NCBI GenBank assembly: GCA_041395725.1
Contig: JAWKZW010000001.1
Coordinates: forward strand, 4,656,501-4,720,500
Direction: 5' to 3'
DNA: 64,000 nucleotides
Source of the DNA: Gammaproteobacteria bacterium
GTDB taxonomy: Bacteria; Pseudomonadota; Gammaproteobacteria; Pseudomonadales; Pseudohongiellaceae
The notes beneath the pieces are model-generated. The model saw nothing but the letters and a program-made list of their open reading frames with translations, was not told where the DNA came from and ran no database searches. A program made the translations under genes and the position numbers. Of this stretch, positions 46,559 through 56,375 are shown piece by piece. Positions within the stretch are counted from its first letter, which is position 1, and the number at the start of each line of letters is the position of its first letter.

Positions 46559-47479
46559 GTGTCTATCGATCGCTTTACTGGTGTCCTCGCCCCTGTTATC
46601 ACGCCCTTTGACAAGCAATTGAACCCTGACTCCAGGCGTCTGATCGCGCACTGCCACTGGCTGCTGTCTCAGGGTGTCAATCTGGCCGTTTTCGGCACCA
46701 ACAGTGAAGCCAATTCGCTGTCCGTGGACGAACGCAACCAATTGCTCGATGCCCTGGTAGAAGCCGGTATCGATCCTGCCAGAATGATGCCCGGCACCGG
46801 CTGCTGCGCGCTGACAGACTCGGTCCACCTGACCCGCCAGGCCGTCCGGCTGGGTTGTCGCGGAGTTCTCATGCTGCCACCCTTCTATTACAAAGGAGTT
46901 TCCGACGACGGGTTGTTTGCGTTTTATTCGGAAGTGATACAACGGGTTGGTGACAGTGCGCTGCAGCTCTATCTCTATCACATCCCCCCTATCGCCCAGG
47001 TACCCTTGTCACTTAACCTGATCGACAGGTTGGTTGCCGCCTACCCGGAGACCGTTGCAGGAATCAAGGACAGTTCGGGAGACTGGCAGAATACGCAGGC
47101 ACTGCTGAATGCGGGCTGGGAAAATTTCAGGGTATTCTGCGGTTCCGAGAGCTTCCTGCTGGCCACTATGCAGGGTGGAGGAGCCGGCTGCATTTCCGCG
47201 ACCGCGAACGTCAATCCTGCACCTATCAGACAACTGTGGGAGAACTGGCAGCAGGAGGACGCCGCCGAACGGCAACAAGCCCTGGACCTGTGCCGCGCTT
47301 TTTTTCAGGGCTTCCCGATGATAGCGGCGCTGAAAGCCACGCTGGCCTATACTGCTCAGGACCCGGAGTGGACCCGGGTGCGCCCTCCCCTGTCAGCCCT
47401 GACTGAACAGCAACAGGCGGAACTGGTTTCCGGGCTGCGGAATCTGGACTTTCAAATGCCTGGATTGCCCGCCGGGTAA
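46559..47479 (+). CDS. DapA-family (dihydrodipicolinate synthase/N-acetylneuraminate lyase) aldolase
   Basis: Class I aldolase of about 306 residues with a TIM-barrel fold. Features: GVLAPVITPFDK at residues 6-17, FGTNSEANSLSVDER near 50, PPFYYKG near 107, the active-site Tyr in LYLYHIPP near 135 and the Schiff-base Lys in VAGIKDSSGDW near 164. The TNSE substitution for the usual TTGE near residue 50 suggests a substrate other than pyruvate plus aspartate semialdehyde, so it is not called DapA itself. The start is GTG 46559, supported by GGAG 10 bases upstream; an earlier frame from 46517 is rejected. Confidence 0.88.
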   Translation: MSIDRFTGVLAPVITPFDKQLNPDSRRLIAHCHWLLSQGVNLAVFGTNSEANSLSVDERNQLLDALVEAGIDPARMMPGTGCCALTDSVHLTRQAVRLGCRGVLMLPPFYYKGVSDDGLFAFYSEVIQRVGDSALQLYLYHIPPIAQVPLSLNLIDRLVAAYPETVAGIKDSSGDWQNTQALLNAGWENFRVFCGSESFLLATMQGGGAGCISATANVNPAPIRQLWENWQQEDAAERQQALDLCRAFFQGFPMIAALKATLAYTAQDPEWTRVRPPLSALTEQQQAELVSGLRNLDFQMPGLPAG

Positions 47480-47612
47480 GGGCTGTAATCGCCTTTTTTC
47501 ATCGCTCAGGCTGATAGACATCAGCACCTTCATGCGGTAGCCTTTGGCAGGCTGAGCGTCGTGTTTCTGGAATACCGCGCTTTTTATTACAGCTATCCAA
47601 GTGAGGTCTAAA

Positions 47613-49658
47613 ATGAAAACAATAACCACCGTGGAGGCTTTGGGCAACGTCTTGAAATTTAAGAATATTATTTCTGGTTTCGCTGCCTTCCTACTGCTTT
47701 CACCTGCATTCGTCATGGGCCAGGACACGATCGAGTGGTACACACTCGGCAATGACTTCGCCCACACCCGTTATACCCCCGCTGATCAGATAACTCCGGA
47801 AAATTTTGCAGATCTGGAAGTTGCCTGGGTCTGGGACGGCGCCAGCTTCGACGCCCAGAGCGGGCGCTCCACGCCCAGCTATATCGACGGCAAGCTGTTC
47901 ACCGTAGCCGGTGCGCGACGCCATGTCGTAGCGCTCGATCCGAAAACCGGTGAGACTATCTGGTCCTATCGCGAGCCTAATACCGAACGCTGGGAATACT
48001 CCATGCGCGCCGATTACGGCAAAGGCGTCGGCTATGCGGAAATCGATGGCCGTGGCGTGGTCTATATTATCTCGCCAGCGTTTTTCCTGACCGCGCTGGA
48101 TGCGGAGACCGGCGCACCACTGGAAGGCTTCGGCAAGCCGGTACCGGTGGAAGGCTTCCCGCAGACTGGCGTAGTGGACCTGCTGGCTGACCTTGGTCAC
48201 CCCTACGATCCCTATGAAGGCATTCCCCTGGAAGTTGGCTACATCACTTCCTCTTCACCACCGATCGTGGTTAACGACACCGTAATCGTGGGCAACTCTG
48301 CTGAACAGGGCTATCACCAGTCGCGAATCGAAAACATTCCCGGCGACATCCTGGCTTACGATGCCCGTACCGGAGCCTTCAAGTGGAAGTTCAATGTCAT
48401 CCCGCGACCAGGTGAGTACGGCCACGAGACCTGGGAAAATGATGCCTGGCAGTGGACAGGCGACGTTTCCTCCTGGGCACCTATCTCCGCTGACCCGGCC
48501 AACGACCTGGTCTACGTTCCCACCAACGGGGCGACCATCGATTACTACGGCGGCTTCCGTCCTGGTGATAACCTTTACGGTACCAGCCTGATCGCGCTGC
48601 GGGCCAGCACCGGTGAGCGTGCCTGGCACTTCCAGATGGTGCATCACGACATCTGGAACTACGATAATCCTACTGCCCCGGTATTACTGGACCTCAACAT
48701 GCCTGGTCGCGGCATGGTACCGGCCGTAGCCCAGGTGACGAAGCAATCCTTTGTCTACGCCTTCAACCGCCTCACCGGCGAGCCAATCTGGCCGATCGTT
48801 GAGCGGGAAGTACCGCAGTCCATCGTGCCCGGTGAAAAGCTGTCGCCAACGCAGCCTTTCCCGACCAAACCGGCCCCCTTCGACATTCAGGGTGTCGGCG
48901 TAAACGATCTGGTTGACTGGACTCCGCAGTTACGGCAGCAGGCTATCGATGCCTTCGCCGAATACCAGATGGGTCCCTTGTTCAACCCGCCGATCCACGC
49001 TGGCAATGAACTGGGCAAGCGAGCCGCGATGTTCTGCCCAGGCGGCGGTGGCGGTGCCAACATCACCGCCCCTGCGGTTGCTGATCCGAACAGTGGCATG
49101 CTGTATGTTTCATCACATACCGCCTGCAGTCCTATCCGACTGGTACCCGGCGAGGAAGCCGATCTGCAGTGGGCAGCACCCACCGGAACCACTTTCTCCC
49201 AGTATGCCAACGGTCCAGGAGCCGGCGCGCCCCGTCATCCAGAGGGCATCCCGTTGTACAAGCCGCCCTACAGCCGCATTACCGCTATCGACATGAACAC
49301 GGGTGAGCATGCCTGGATGATTCCCACCGGGGAAACGCCGCAGCGAATCCAGAGCTTCATCGACGAGAACGGATTGGATGTGGACAATACCGGTACCGGT
49401 AACCTGGTACCCATGGTGGTCACCGCCAATATGCTGGTCTATTCCGATACAGCAACCGACGGCACAGCAATGCTGTATGCCATCGATAAGAACAGCGGTG
49501 AGATTCTTTCCGAGATCGAAGTGCCTGACCGCAGCCGCTATGGCATGAGTTCCTGGGTACATGAAGGCCGGCAGTACATTATTCTGCAGACTGGACCGAC
49601 CCTCACTGCCATGGCATTACCTGATGGCAATGCGACAAGCAGCGGCGCCGCGCACTAG
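47613..49658 (+). CDS. PQQ-dependent quinoprotein dehydrogenase
   Basis: Exported quinoprotein of about 681 residues. A signal sequence (IISGFAAFLLLSPAFVMGQD) precedes an eight-bladed propeller typical of PQQ alcohol/glucose dehydrogenases. The opening WYTLGNDFAHTRYTPADQIT, repeated blade motifs such as VVALDPKTGETIW (near 110) and LIALRASTGERAWHFQMVHHDIWNYD (near 330), and AFNRLTGEPIWPI (near 385) are seen. There is no cytochrome c domain (no CxxCH), so electrons go to a separate carrier. ATG 47613 has GAGG 6 bases upstream; a GTG 12 bases earlier is rejected. No PQQ synthesis genes are here. A strong terminator follows. Confidence 0.9.
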   Translation: MKTITTVEALGNVLKFKNIISGFAAFLLLSPAFVMGQDTIEWYTLGNDFAHTRYTPADQITPENFADLEVAWVWDGASFDAQSGRSTPSYIDGKLFTVAGARRHVVALDPKTGETIWSYREPNTERWEYSMRADYGKGVGYAEIDGRGVVYIISPAFFLTALDAETGAPLEGFGKPVPVEGFPQTGVVDLLADLGHPYDPYEGIPLEVGYITSSSPPIVVNDTVIVGNSAEQGYHQSRIENIPGDILAYDARTGAFKWKFNVIPRPGEYGHETWENDAWQWTGDVSSWAPISADPANDLVYVPTNGATIDYYGGFRPGDNLYGTSLIALRASTGERAWHFQMVHHDIWNYDNPTAPVLLDLNMPGRGMVPAVAQVTKQSFVYAFNRLTGEPIWPIVEREVPQSIVPGEKLSPTQPFPTKPAPFDIQGVGVNDLVDWTPQLRQQAIDAFAEYQMGPLFNPPIHAGNELGKRAAMFCPGGGGGANITAPAVADPNSGMLYVSSHTACSPIRLVPGEEADLQWAAPTGTTFSQYANGPGAGAPRHPEGIPLYKPPYSRITAIDMNTGEHAWMIPTGETPQRIQSFIDENGLDVDNTGTGNLVPMVVTANMLVYSDTATDGTAMLYAIDKNSGEILSEIEVPDRSRYGMSSWVHEGRQYIILQTGPTLTAMALPDGNATSSGAAH

Positions 49659-49677
49659 CGTTTTCTGCCAGTCATTG

Positions 49678-49712
49678 AAAAAGCCCGCTATCGTCAGGTA
49701 GCGGGCTTTTTT
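49678..49712. terminator. bidirectional rho-independent terminator
   Basis: AAAAAGCCCGCTA and TAGCGGGCTTTTTT form an 11-13 bp stem with a short loop, A-rich before and T-rich after. It ends the quinoprotein gene and, on the minus strand, the GspE-like gene. Confidence 0.93.
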
Positions 49713-49785
49713 ATTGCCGGCGGTAGCTTGCCTGGGTCAGAAACGTTGCTGACAGTGTCAGCGGGTTCCGGTGACTAAGACCGGT

Positions 49786-52260
49786 TTACAGTACGCGTAC
49801 CTGGGAGTAATCCGTATAGCCCTGTAACACCTTCTCAAGGCCGTCCTGTTTGAGACTGCGCATGGAGAGCAGCATGGATTTCTCTCTGATCTGCTCCATT
49901 GACACCTTGTTGACAATCAGGCGCCTGATTTCCGGCGACATTCTCAGCACCTGGTGGGCAGCGGTATGACCACGATACCCGGTATCCAGACAGTCCTTGC
50001 AACCCGTCGCCTTGTAGAGGATGAAGCCGTCCCTCGGGCGTAACCGCTGCTCCCAATCCCGAACCACCCGGCTGATAGACTCTTTACTGGTGGCCGCACC
50101 CCCACTGCGGGTGATCTCCTGGCAATACTGGCCTGCCAGGAACAGCAGCTCCTTGTTTTCTACCCGATACGGGGTCTTGCAGGAGATGCACAGGGTTCTC
50201 ACCAGTTTCTGGGACGCAATACCCAGTAACGAATCCGCCAGGTCCAGGCGGTTGATGCCAAGATCCATCAGCCGCTGCAGAGCGTCCGTCGCTGTTTCAG
50301 CGGACAATCCGGCCAGCACCAGGTGGCCGGACAGCGCTGCCTTCACCGCCACCCGGGCGGCCTCCTCATCACGCAGATCTTCAACCATGATGACATCCGG
50401 ATGGGCATTCAGCGCCGCATTCAGCGCTGCGCCGGGCCCCATACCACTGCCATCGTTAATCTCAATCTGCCTTAGGCCCTGCTGCCTGATGGCAATAGGG
50501 CCTTCTATCGTACAGATCTTGCGGCCCGGATGATTGAGGTAACTGATCAAAGAGTGCATGGTGGATGTCTTGCCGGCGCCAGCGGGGCCGGTGATCAGGA
50601 ACAGTCCCTGCCTGACAGAAATCGTGTCCAGCACACGGTCAAGTTCGTGAGCGGCGAAACCGATGGCATTGACTGGCATACAGCGACTTTTTCCAAGCAG
50701 GGAAATAACCAGGTCCTCGTCGCTCCCGGAAGTCGGCAGCGTCGATACCCGCAGATCCAGATCGATGTCCGCAAATTTCCGGAAATCGACCTTGCCGACC
50801 TGAGGCCGTTTTCGCTCTGTAATATTCAGCTGCGCCATGGTTTTCAGCCGCGAGGCAAAAGCCGCTCCGAATTTCCAGGGGAAACGGTAGTACACGGATA
50901 ACTCGCCGTCTTTCCGGAACCGGACGACGACTTTCTGATTCTCGGCATCGGGTTCTATATGGATGTCGGCAACTTTCTTCCGGTGAGCGTCTTCGATGAT
51001 CCTGTTCACCAGGCGGAGCACCGACTGATTGGTGACCTCGGCTAATTCGAAAGCCGAGAACAGATTTGAGTCATAGTCAGGTTCAGAGTGATTTGCAGAA
51101 GTGGAGCTGGCGGCCAGATCGTCAGACGTATAATGGAAGTTGACCGCCCAGTTAATATCGCTCCGGGAAGCCATGACTGGCTCGATCTGCTTGTTGGAAC
51201 CAACCCGCAGAGCTTCGATTACCTGCCAGTCGGTGGGGTCTTCCAAGGCAACTACCAGCTTGTTCGCGTACACGTACAGTGGCATGGCTTCGTGTGAAAA
51301 AGCCGTGTCGGCGCTGACCAGCTTTACTGCCTCCGGCATAATATTGAAATGCCGGAGATTGACAAAGGGAATGCCCAACTTGTTTGCCAGGCAATGCTGG
51401 ATTTCTTCCCGATCGATCAGCTCTTTTTCAACCAGAATTTCACCCAGCGAGCTCTTGCGCTTCTGTTTCTGAACCCGCAGTGCCTCGTTCAGCTGATTCT
51501 CGGTAATCAACTCCTCGCTGATAAGCAGTTCCCCCAGCTTGACGTTGGGCATGCTCTTCTGGCGGGCAAGAACCTTCTCAAGATCCTCCCCGTCGACAAT
51601 GTGGTTGCCAATCAGGTATTCACCAAGGAGTTTGGAGCGCCGCTCCTGCTGTTCACTTAAGACGTTCTCCAGATCATCCTGGCTGATGGCATTACTCCGA
51701 ACCAGCATGCCACCAATCTGCTCACCAATGATGTAGTTTTCCACCGCTGCCTTGGAAACGAACAGATGGGTACAGTAGCGCCATTTACGCCCTTTCTTCT
51801 GCTGCTCGTAAAAGTGAATGCCGTTCTTGTCTACGCGAGAACCGTAAGTCTTGCCGGTAATCTCAAGACGGTCCTTGAAGAAAACCTGGAAATCCCTTGC
51901 TTCGTTGTCGACAGGGAGTTTTCCTTCAGTCTCAGCCTGATCATCCTGTTCGATAGTTACCTGATAGGGCTTTTCGAACCGTATGAATTTGATGTCGCTG
52001 AATGCGAGACTGGTAGGCTTACTTTTACTTGTCTCGAGAATTTCCAGCATCTCCGCATCCGCATCGAAGCGGCAAAGCTTGCCTTTGATGCGCTGGTTGC
52101 GGTGAATCTCGACGGCAATCAGGCAATTGGTGTAGTCCGGACCATCCATCAGTTCTGCAAATGGCGGCGGCTGCAGATCGAGGCGGGTCCTTACGGCTGG
52201 TGATTGCTCCTGCGGCGAGGAGTCAACTTTAACCACTTTCATGACAGTATCTATACGCAT
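49786..52260 (-). CDS. GspE/PilB/PulE-type ATPase with extended N-terminus
   Basis: Cytosolic ATPase of 824 residues from the type II secretion/type IV pilus family, longer than the usual 500-600. Residues about 25-165 form a domain I do not recognise, with an Sm-like strand pattern (RIKGKLCRFDADAEML). Residues about 175-330 contain repeated MshEN-like helical units (GMLVRSNAISQDDLENVL; LGELLISEELITENQLNEAL; LGEILVEKELIDREEIQHCL). The ATPase core has Walker A GPAGAGKTST near 557, a Walker B region VIMVEDLRDEEAA near 625, and a tetracysteine zinc site CISC...CKDC (about 690 and 755). No PilC/GspF or pilin gene adjoins, so the machine served is unknown. Confidence 0.85.
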   Translation of the reverse strand: MRIDTVMKVVKVDSSPQEQSPAVRTRLDLQPPPFAELMDGPDYTNCLIAVEIHRNQRIKGKLCRFDADAEMLEILETSKSKPTSLAFSDIKFIRFEKPYQVTIEQDDQAETEGKLPVDNEARDFQVFFKDRLEITGKTYGSRVDKNGIHFYEQQKKGRKWRYCTHLFVSKAAVENYIIGEQIGGMLVRSNAISQDDLENVLSEQQERRSKLLGEYLIGNHIVDGEDLEKVLARQKSMPNVKLGELLISEELITENQLNEALRVQKQKRKSSLGEILVEKELIDREEIQHCLANKLGIPFVNLRHFNIMPEAVKLVSADTAFSHEAMPLYVYANKLVVALEDPTDWQVIEALRVGSNKQIEPVMASRSDINWAVNFHYTSDDLAASSTSANHSEPDYDSNLFSAFELAEVTNQSVLRLVNRIIEDAHRKKVADIHIEPDAENQKVVVRFRKDGELSVYYRFPWKFGAAFASRLKTMAQLNITERKRPQVGKVDFRKFADIDLDLRVSTLPTSGSDEDLVISLLGKSRCMPVNAIGFAAHELDRVLDTISVRQGLFLITGPAGAGKTSTMHSLISYLNHPGRKICTIEGPIAIRQQGLRQIEINDGSGMGPGAALNAALNAHPDVIMVEDLRDEEAARVAVKAALSGHLVLAGLSAETATDALQRLMDLGINRLDLADSLLGIASQKLVRTLCISCKTPYRVENKELLFLAGQYCQEITRSGGAATSKESISRVVRDWEQRLRPRDGFILYKATGCKDCLDTGYRGHTAAHQVLRMSPEIRRLIVNKVSMEQIREKSMLLSMRSLKQDGLEKVLQGYTDYSQVRVL

Positions 52261-52374
52261 TTCTACTTCCCGGTAGAACTCACTGAGCTGATTCTGAGAC
52301 TGGCAGCGTAGGTCGCTCTTGCTCTTCTGAATTAATCAACATTTCAGATAGTTATTAGCTTTCCCTGATTCCCT

Positions 52375-52397
52375 GTGCCGTCCACTGAATACGGCAC
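52375..52397. repeat. small perfect hairpin upstream of the GspE-like gene
   Basis: GTGCCGT and ACGGCAC are exact complements separated by 9 bases. It lies in the 281-base gap between the DMT gene and the start of the ATPase gene and has no T tract on either side. Confidence 0.5.
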
Positions 52398-52541
52398 CTG
52401 ATCCCGCTTTAACCAGAAGTTGACGCTATTTTCATACAATAGCGAAGCACCTAACGTTGACCCAGGTCGCAAACCGGAAATTTGTCGATCCTGTGCCAGG
52501 CAACCTCTGGTTGATCAGCCAGCCGGGCTGGTATCAAGGCT

Positions 52542-53450
52542 TTATTTTGAGCGAGGAGAGAAGAGTCGGAGTCGGCCTGTTGTAATGGCAACCCCCAGCA
52601 AAACCATCAATGCGCCAAACAGCATCACCAGGGTGACCCGCTCGGCCAGAAGAATCATGCCGTAGAAAAGACTGAACACGGGAACCAGGTAGGTAACCGT
52701 CAGGGTCTGGTAGGCGCCTATGCGCATGATCAGGCGGTAGAAAATCAGGTAAGGCAAACCGGTGCAGACCGTGCCCAGAAGCAGGACCCCTAACCAGAGG
52801 CGGCTTTCTGGCATTGATTCAGGTCGAAACCAGATCAGTGTCGGCAGCAGATAGATTGAAGTGCACAAAAGGGATCCTGTGGTTATGGCCAGACCGCTAA
52901 CTCCCAACAGTCGATGATTGATGACATTAGCGGAATAACCGTAAAAGAACGCTGCCGTCAGCCCGGCCCCGAACGCCACCAGGGTATCCGACACGGCGAT
53001 GGTACCGACGTCCCCAGCCATCAGAAGCACAACGCCAGTAAAGCCGGTTATCAGGCCTGTCACGGCAGCTATACCCAGTCGTTCACCGAAAAGAAAAAAG
53101 CCGGTTGCCGCTGCAAAAAAGGGTACGGTCGCATTTAATATAGAAACCGTGCCGGCACCAAGATACAGGCTGGCAAACGCCAGCAGGCAGAACGGCAGGC
53201 ACATGTTGGTCAGACTCAACAGGGCTATAGCCCGCCAGTGAGCCAGCAGCTCCTTCAATCCAGGAGAGAATACCAGGAACGGCAACAGGACCATCAGGCC
53301 GGCCAGGACACGACTCTCTATCAGGAAAAACGGCCCGAATGCTGGCGCCAGCATGCGAAGTAACAGAAAAGAGCCTCCCCACAGCGCGGCAAGCAACTGC
53401 AATTCCAGCACGGCGCTGGATTTTAAAACAGTGAATTGCACAGTTGCCAT
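52542..53450 (-). CDS. DMT superfamily (EamA) transporter
   Basis: Inner-membrane protein of 302 residues with ten predicted helices in two EamA repeats. Seen: LQLLAALWGGSFLLLRMLAPAFGP at about 15-38, NMCLPFCLLAFASLYLGAGTVSILNATVPFFAA near 85-117, GLPYLIFYRLIMRIGAYQTLTVTYLVPVFSLFYG near 225-258 and AERVTLVMLFGALMVLLGVAIT near 268. Such proteins usually export amino acids or other metabolites; the substrate is unknown. It lies downstream of the aminotransferase gene in the same direction (about 90 bases), so cotranscription is possible. Confidence 0.88.
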   Translation of the reverse strand: MATVQFTVLKSSAVLELQLLAALWGGSFLLLRMLAPAFGPFFLIESRVLAGLMVLLPFLVFSPGLKELLAHWRAIALLSLTNMCLPFCLLAFASLYLGAGTVSILNATVPFFAAATGFFLFGERLGIAAVTGLITGFTGVVLLMAGDVGTIAVSDTLVAFGAGLTAAFFYGYSANVINHRLLGVSGLAITTGSLLCTSIYLLPTLIWFRPESMPESRLWLGVLLLGTVCTGLPYLIFYRLIMRIGAYQTLTVTYLVPVFSLFYGMILLAERVTLVMLFGALMVLLGVAITTGRLRLFSPRSK

Positions 53451-53543
53451 GGGAGCCTTTTCAAATACAGAGCCCGGTGCTCGCCAGTCAGAAGCAGTCT
53501 CCAGGAAGCAACAGTCAGATGCATCCTTGAACGGACAACGTAA

Positions 53544-54728
53544 TTAATTAGAACTGCGGTAGTAGTCCTGTGCGGCGCTCACTGCAGCGCCTCGCTCAAC
53601 AGGAGCGCCAAGACTCGCCAATACTTCGTCAAGCGCAGACAGGCAGAGCAGTACATTCTTTTTGTTTGAGGCAAAGCCCATCAGACCTATGCGCCAAACC
53701 CTGCCGGACAGGCTGCCCAGGCCAGCTCCAATTTCCAGTCCGTAGTCAGCCAGCAACCTGGCCCTTACCGCGGCCTCGTCTATAGTTGCCGGTACAGTAA
53801 CGGTATTCAGCTGGGGTAATCGGTAGTTTTCATCGACTACGAATGAAAGCCCCATGGCCTCGACACCCGCGGCAAATGCCAGGTGATTTTTACGGTGCCG
53901 CGCCCAGGACTGCTCGAGCCCCTCTTCTTTAAGCATCACCAGTGACTCATGCAGGGCATACAAGGAATTGACAGGGGCCGTGTGGTGATAACTGCGCTTC
54001 TCTCCACTCCCCCAGTAGGCCATAACCAGATTAAGGTCAAGAAACCAGCTCTGAACCCGCTGACCGCGATTCCTGATGACCTGCGCGGCCCGCTCGCTGA
54101 AGCTGACCGGCGAGAGCCCAGGTACACAGGACAGGCATTTCTGGGAACCGGAGTAAATAGCATCAATGCCCCACTCATCGACTCGCAGTTCGATTCCGGC
54201 CAGGCCGGTTACACTGTCAACAATGCTGAGACAATCGTGTTCCCTGGCGAGGCCGGTCAGGGCCTGCACATCACTGCGCGCACCCGTCGACGTTTCCGCA
54301 TGCACAAACGCAAGAGCTTTGGCGTCGGGGTTACTGGCCAGGGCGCTCTTAACTTTGTCCACATCTACCGGCTGGCCCCATTCATCACTTACCAGTACCG
54401 CTTCCGCACCACAGCGCTCGACGTTCTCTTTCATGCGCCCGCCGAAGACTCCATTCTGACAGACCACGACCTTGTCCCCGGGTTCCAGCAGATTGACAAA
54501 AACGGTTTCCATGCCAGCCGAGCCGGGTGCCGACACGGGTAAAGTCAGTTCGTTACTGGTCTGAAAAGCGTATTGCAACAAGCCCTTGACCTCATCCATC
54601 ATACCAACGAACGCCGGATCAAGATGGCCGATAATGGGCCGTGACAGGGCCTGCAAAACCCGCGGGCTCACATCGGAGGGACCTGGCCCCATCAGCACTC
54701 GAACCGGTGGATTGAAAGTCGCCGTCAT
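53544..54728 (-). CDS. class V aminotransferase (serine/alanine-glyoxylate type)
   Basis: Pyridoxal phosphate enzyme of 394 residues. N-terminal LMGPGPSDVSPRVLQALSRPIIGHLDP is diagnostic for alanine-glyoxylate/serine-pyruvate aminotransferases. VSAPGSAGMET lies near residue 64, the cofactor-phosphate region SIVDSVTGLAGIEL near 168 and the Schiff-base Lys in YSGSQKCLSCVPG near 197. It would interconvert glyoxylate and glycine using serine or alanine. No other serine-cycle genes are nearby. A DMT exporter gene follows downstream on the same strand. Confidence 0.93.
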   Translation of the reverse strand: MTATFNPPVRVLMGPGPSDVSPRVLQALSRPIIGHLDPAFVGMMDEVKGLLQYAFQTSNELTLPVSAPGSAGMETVFVNLLEPGDKVVVCQNGVFGGRMKENVERCGAEAVLVSDEWGQPVDVDKVKSALASNPDAKALAFVHAETSTGARSDVQALTGLAREHDCLSIVDSVTGLAGIELRVDEWGIDAIYSGSQKCLSCVPGLSPVSFSERAAQVIRNRGQRVQSWFLDLNLVMAYWGSGEKRSYHHTAPVNSLYALHESLVMLKEEGLEQSWARHRKNHLAFAAGVEAMGLSFVVDENYRLPQLNTVTVPATIDEAAVRARLLADYGLEIGAGLGSLSGRVWRIGLMGFASNKKNVLLCLSALDEVLASLGAPVERGAAVSAAQDYYRSSN

Positions 54729-54849
54729 GTGATCACACTCCTTGCAGTATTTCTTGATTATCGGGAGTCAGGGTGCAAAGCCAGCCACGTGTCGTGAGTA
54801 AAGCGCGGAAACCGGCTGTCTACACCTGTAGCTGGGATTCGGCCCAGCA

Positions 54850-54875
54850 TAAAAAAGCCGAGTCAGACCCGGCTT
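54850..54875 (-). terminator. terminator of the alpha ribosomal operon
   Basis: On the minus strand AAGCCGGGTCTGACTCGGCTTTTTTATG: a short stem with a loop and six T, located about 55 bases after the rplQ stop codon. Confidence 0.88.
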
Positions 54876-54927
54876 CCTGCGAATTGCTTTGATTTAACGC
54901 CTGGCCTGGATTGCCGGCGCGAAGTGG

Positions 54928-55320
54928 CTACTCTTCGTCGGCCGAACCATCCTGACCATCCAGAGGGCGGTCTACCAGTTCGACAAACGCCATCGGAGCC
55001 TTGTCTCCTGGTCGCAGGCCACACTTAAGGATGCGAATGTAACCACCAGGGCGCTCCACATAGCGTGGACCCAGCTCGGTAAACAGCTTGCCTACCGCCG
55101 CCTTGTCCCGCACGCGATTGAAGGCTATCCTGCGATTCGCCACGCTGTCACGCTTGGCAAGGGTAATCAATGGCTCAGCCACCATTCGCAGTTCCTTCGC
55201 CTTGGCAAGCGTAGTCTTGATGACTTCGTGCTCGACCAGGGAGATGGTCATGTTGCGAAACATTGCTTTTCTATGCGGGCTGTTACGATTTAATTGACGC
55301 CCACTATGTCGATGACGCAT
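54928..55320 (-). CDS. rplQ: 50S ribosomal protein L17
   Basis: Protein of 130 residues, last gene of the alpha operon. MRHRHSGRQLNRNSPHRKAMFRNM at the start and GGYIRILKCGLRPGDKAPMAFVELVD at about 91-116 are typical L17 sequence. Length matches the E. coli protein apart from a short acidic tail (DGQDGSADEE). It follows rpoA by 21 bases and is closed by a terminator. Confidence 0.98.
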   Translation of the reverse strand: MRHRHSGRQLNRNSPHRKAMFRNMTISLVEHEVIKTTLAKAKELRMVAEPLITLAKRDSVANRRIAFNRVRDKAAVGKLFTELGPRYVERPGGYIRILKCGLRPGDKAPMAFVELVDRPLDGQDGSADEE

Positions 55321-55341
55321 ATCTGTTTCCTATCCTTTAGT

Positions 55342-56340
55342 TCAAGCCGCTCGATCGTCAGACTTCAGGCTCGCCGGTGGCCAGTTCTCGAGACGCAGCC
55401 CCAGGGACAATCCTCTGGTAGCCAATACGTCCTTTATTTCGGTGAGTGACTTCTTGCCCAGGTTTGGAGTCTTTAACAGCTCTACCTCTGTGCGTTGAAT
55501 AAGGTCACCAATGTAATAGATATCTTCTGCCTTCAGGCAATTTGCTGACCTGACAGTCAACTCCAGATCATCAACCGGCCGCAGCAGAATCGGATCGATC
55601 TCGTCTTCATGCTCCTCTGGTTCAGAAATGAGTTCACTCTGCAGATCAACGAAGACAGCCAGCTGGTGCTGCAGAATAGTAGCAGCGCGACGAATTGCTT
55701 CTTCCGGTTCGATGGTGCCGTTGGTTTTCAGTTCGATGATCAGCTTGTCCAGGTCGGTACGCTGTTCCACCCGTGCGTTCTCCACAGAGTAGGAGACACG
55801 GGTAACCGGCGTGTAAGACGAATCCAGAAACAACTTGCCTACCGCCCGGGTCTCATCGTCATCACTGACCCGACTGTCGGCTGGCGCATAGCCCCTGCCC
55901 TTGCGAACCGTGATGCGCATGGTCAGTTCACCATTCTTATTCAGGTTCGCTATGACATGCTCAGGGTTGATGATATCCACATCGTGATCGGTCTGAATAT
56001 CCGCCGCAGTAACTACACCAGGGCCCTTCTTGGACAGATTAAGAATGGCTTCTTCGCCACTGTTCAGAATAACGGCGAGACCTTTCAGGTTGAGCAGAAT
56101 TTCAATGACGTCCTCGCGGACACCCTCGATGGTGCTGTATTCATGCACTACACCATCAATCTCTACTTCTTCTACAGCGCAACCCGGCATGGAAGACAGC
56201 AAAATACGGCGCAGGGCGTTACCCAGTGTGTGACCGAAACCCCGCTCCAGAGGCTCCAGGACAACTTTAGAGTGACACTTGTCGTACTCTTCGACCTGTA
56301 TCACTTGTGGGGTTAAAAAATCCGACAATGAAATTTGCAT
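55342..56340 (-). CDS. rpoA: RNA polymerase alpha subunit
   Basis: Protein of 332 residues. The N-terminal assembly domain has FGHTLGNALRRILLSSMPGCAVEEVEIDG near 35-63, which nucleates polymerase assembly. An acidic linker (EPEEHEDEIDP near 240) joins the C-terminal domain that contacts UP elements and activators: RSANCLKAEDIYYIGDLIQRTEVELLKTPNLGKKSL near 264-300. Standard position between rpsD and rplQ. Confidence 0.99.
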   Translation of the reverse strand: MQISLSDFLTPQVIQVEEYDKCHSKVVLEPLERGFGHTLGNALRRILLSSMPGCAVEEVEIDGVVHEYSTIEGVREDVIEILLNLKGLAVILNSGEEAILNLSKKGPGVVTAADIQTDHDVDIINPEHVIANLNKNGELTMRITVRKGRGYAPADSRVSDDDETRAVGKLFLDSSYTPVTRVSYSVENARVEQRTDLDKLIIELKTNGTIEPEEAIRRAATILQHQLAVFVDLQSELISEPEEHEDEIDPILLRPVDDLELTVRSANCLKAEDIYYIGDLIQRTEVELLKTPNLGKKSLTEIKDVLATRGLSLGLRLENWPPASLKSDDRAA

Positions 56341-56375
56341 GAATACACCTTCTGCCTTGGCAATTAACTGGGTTG

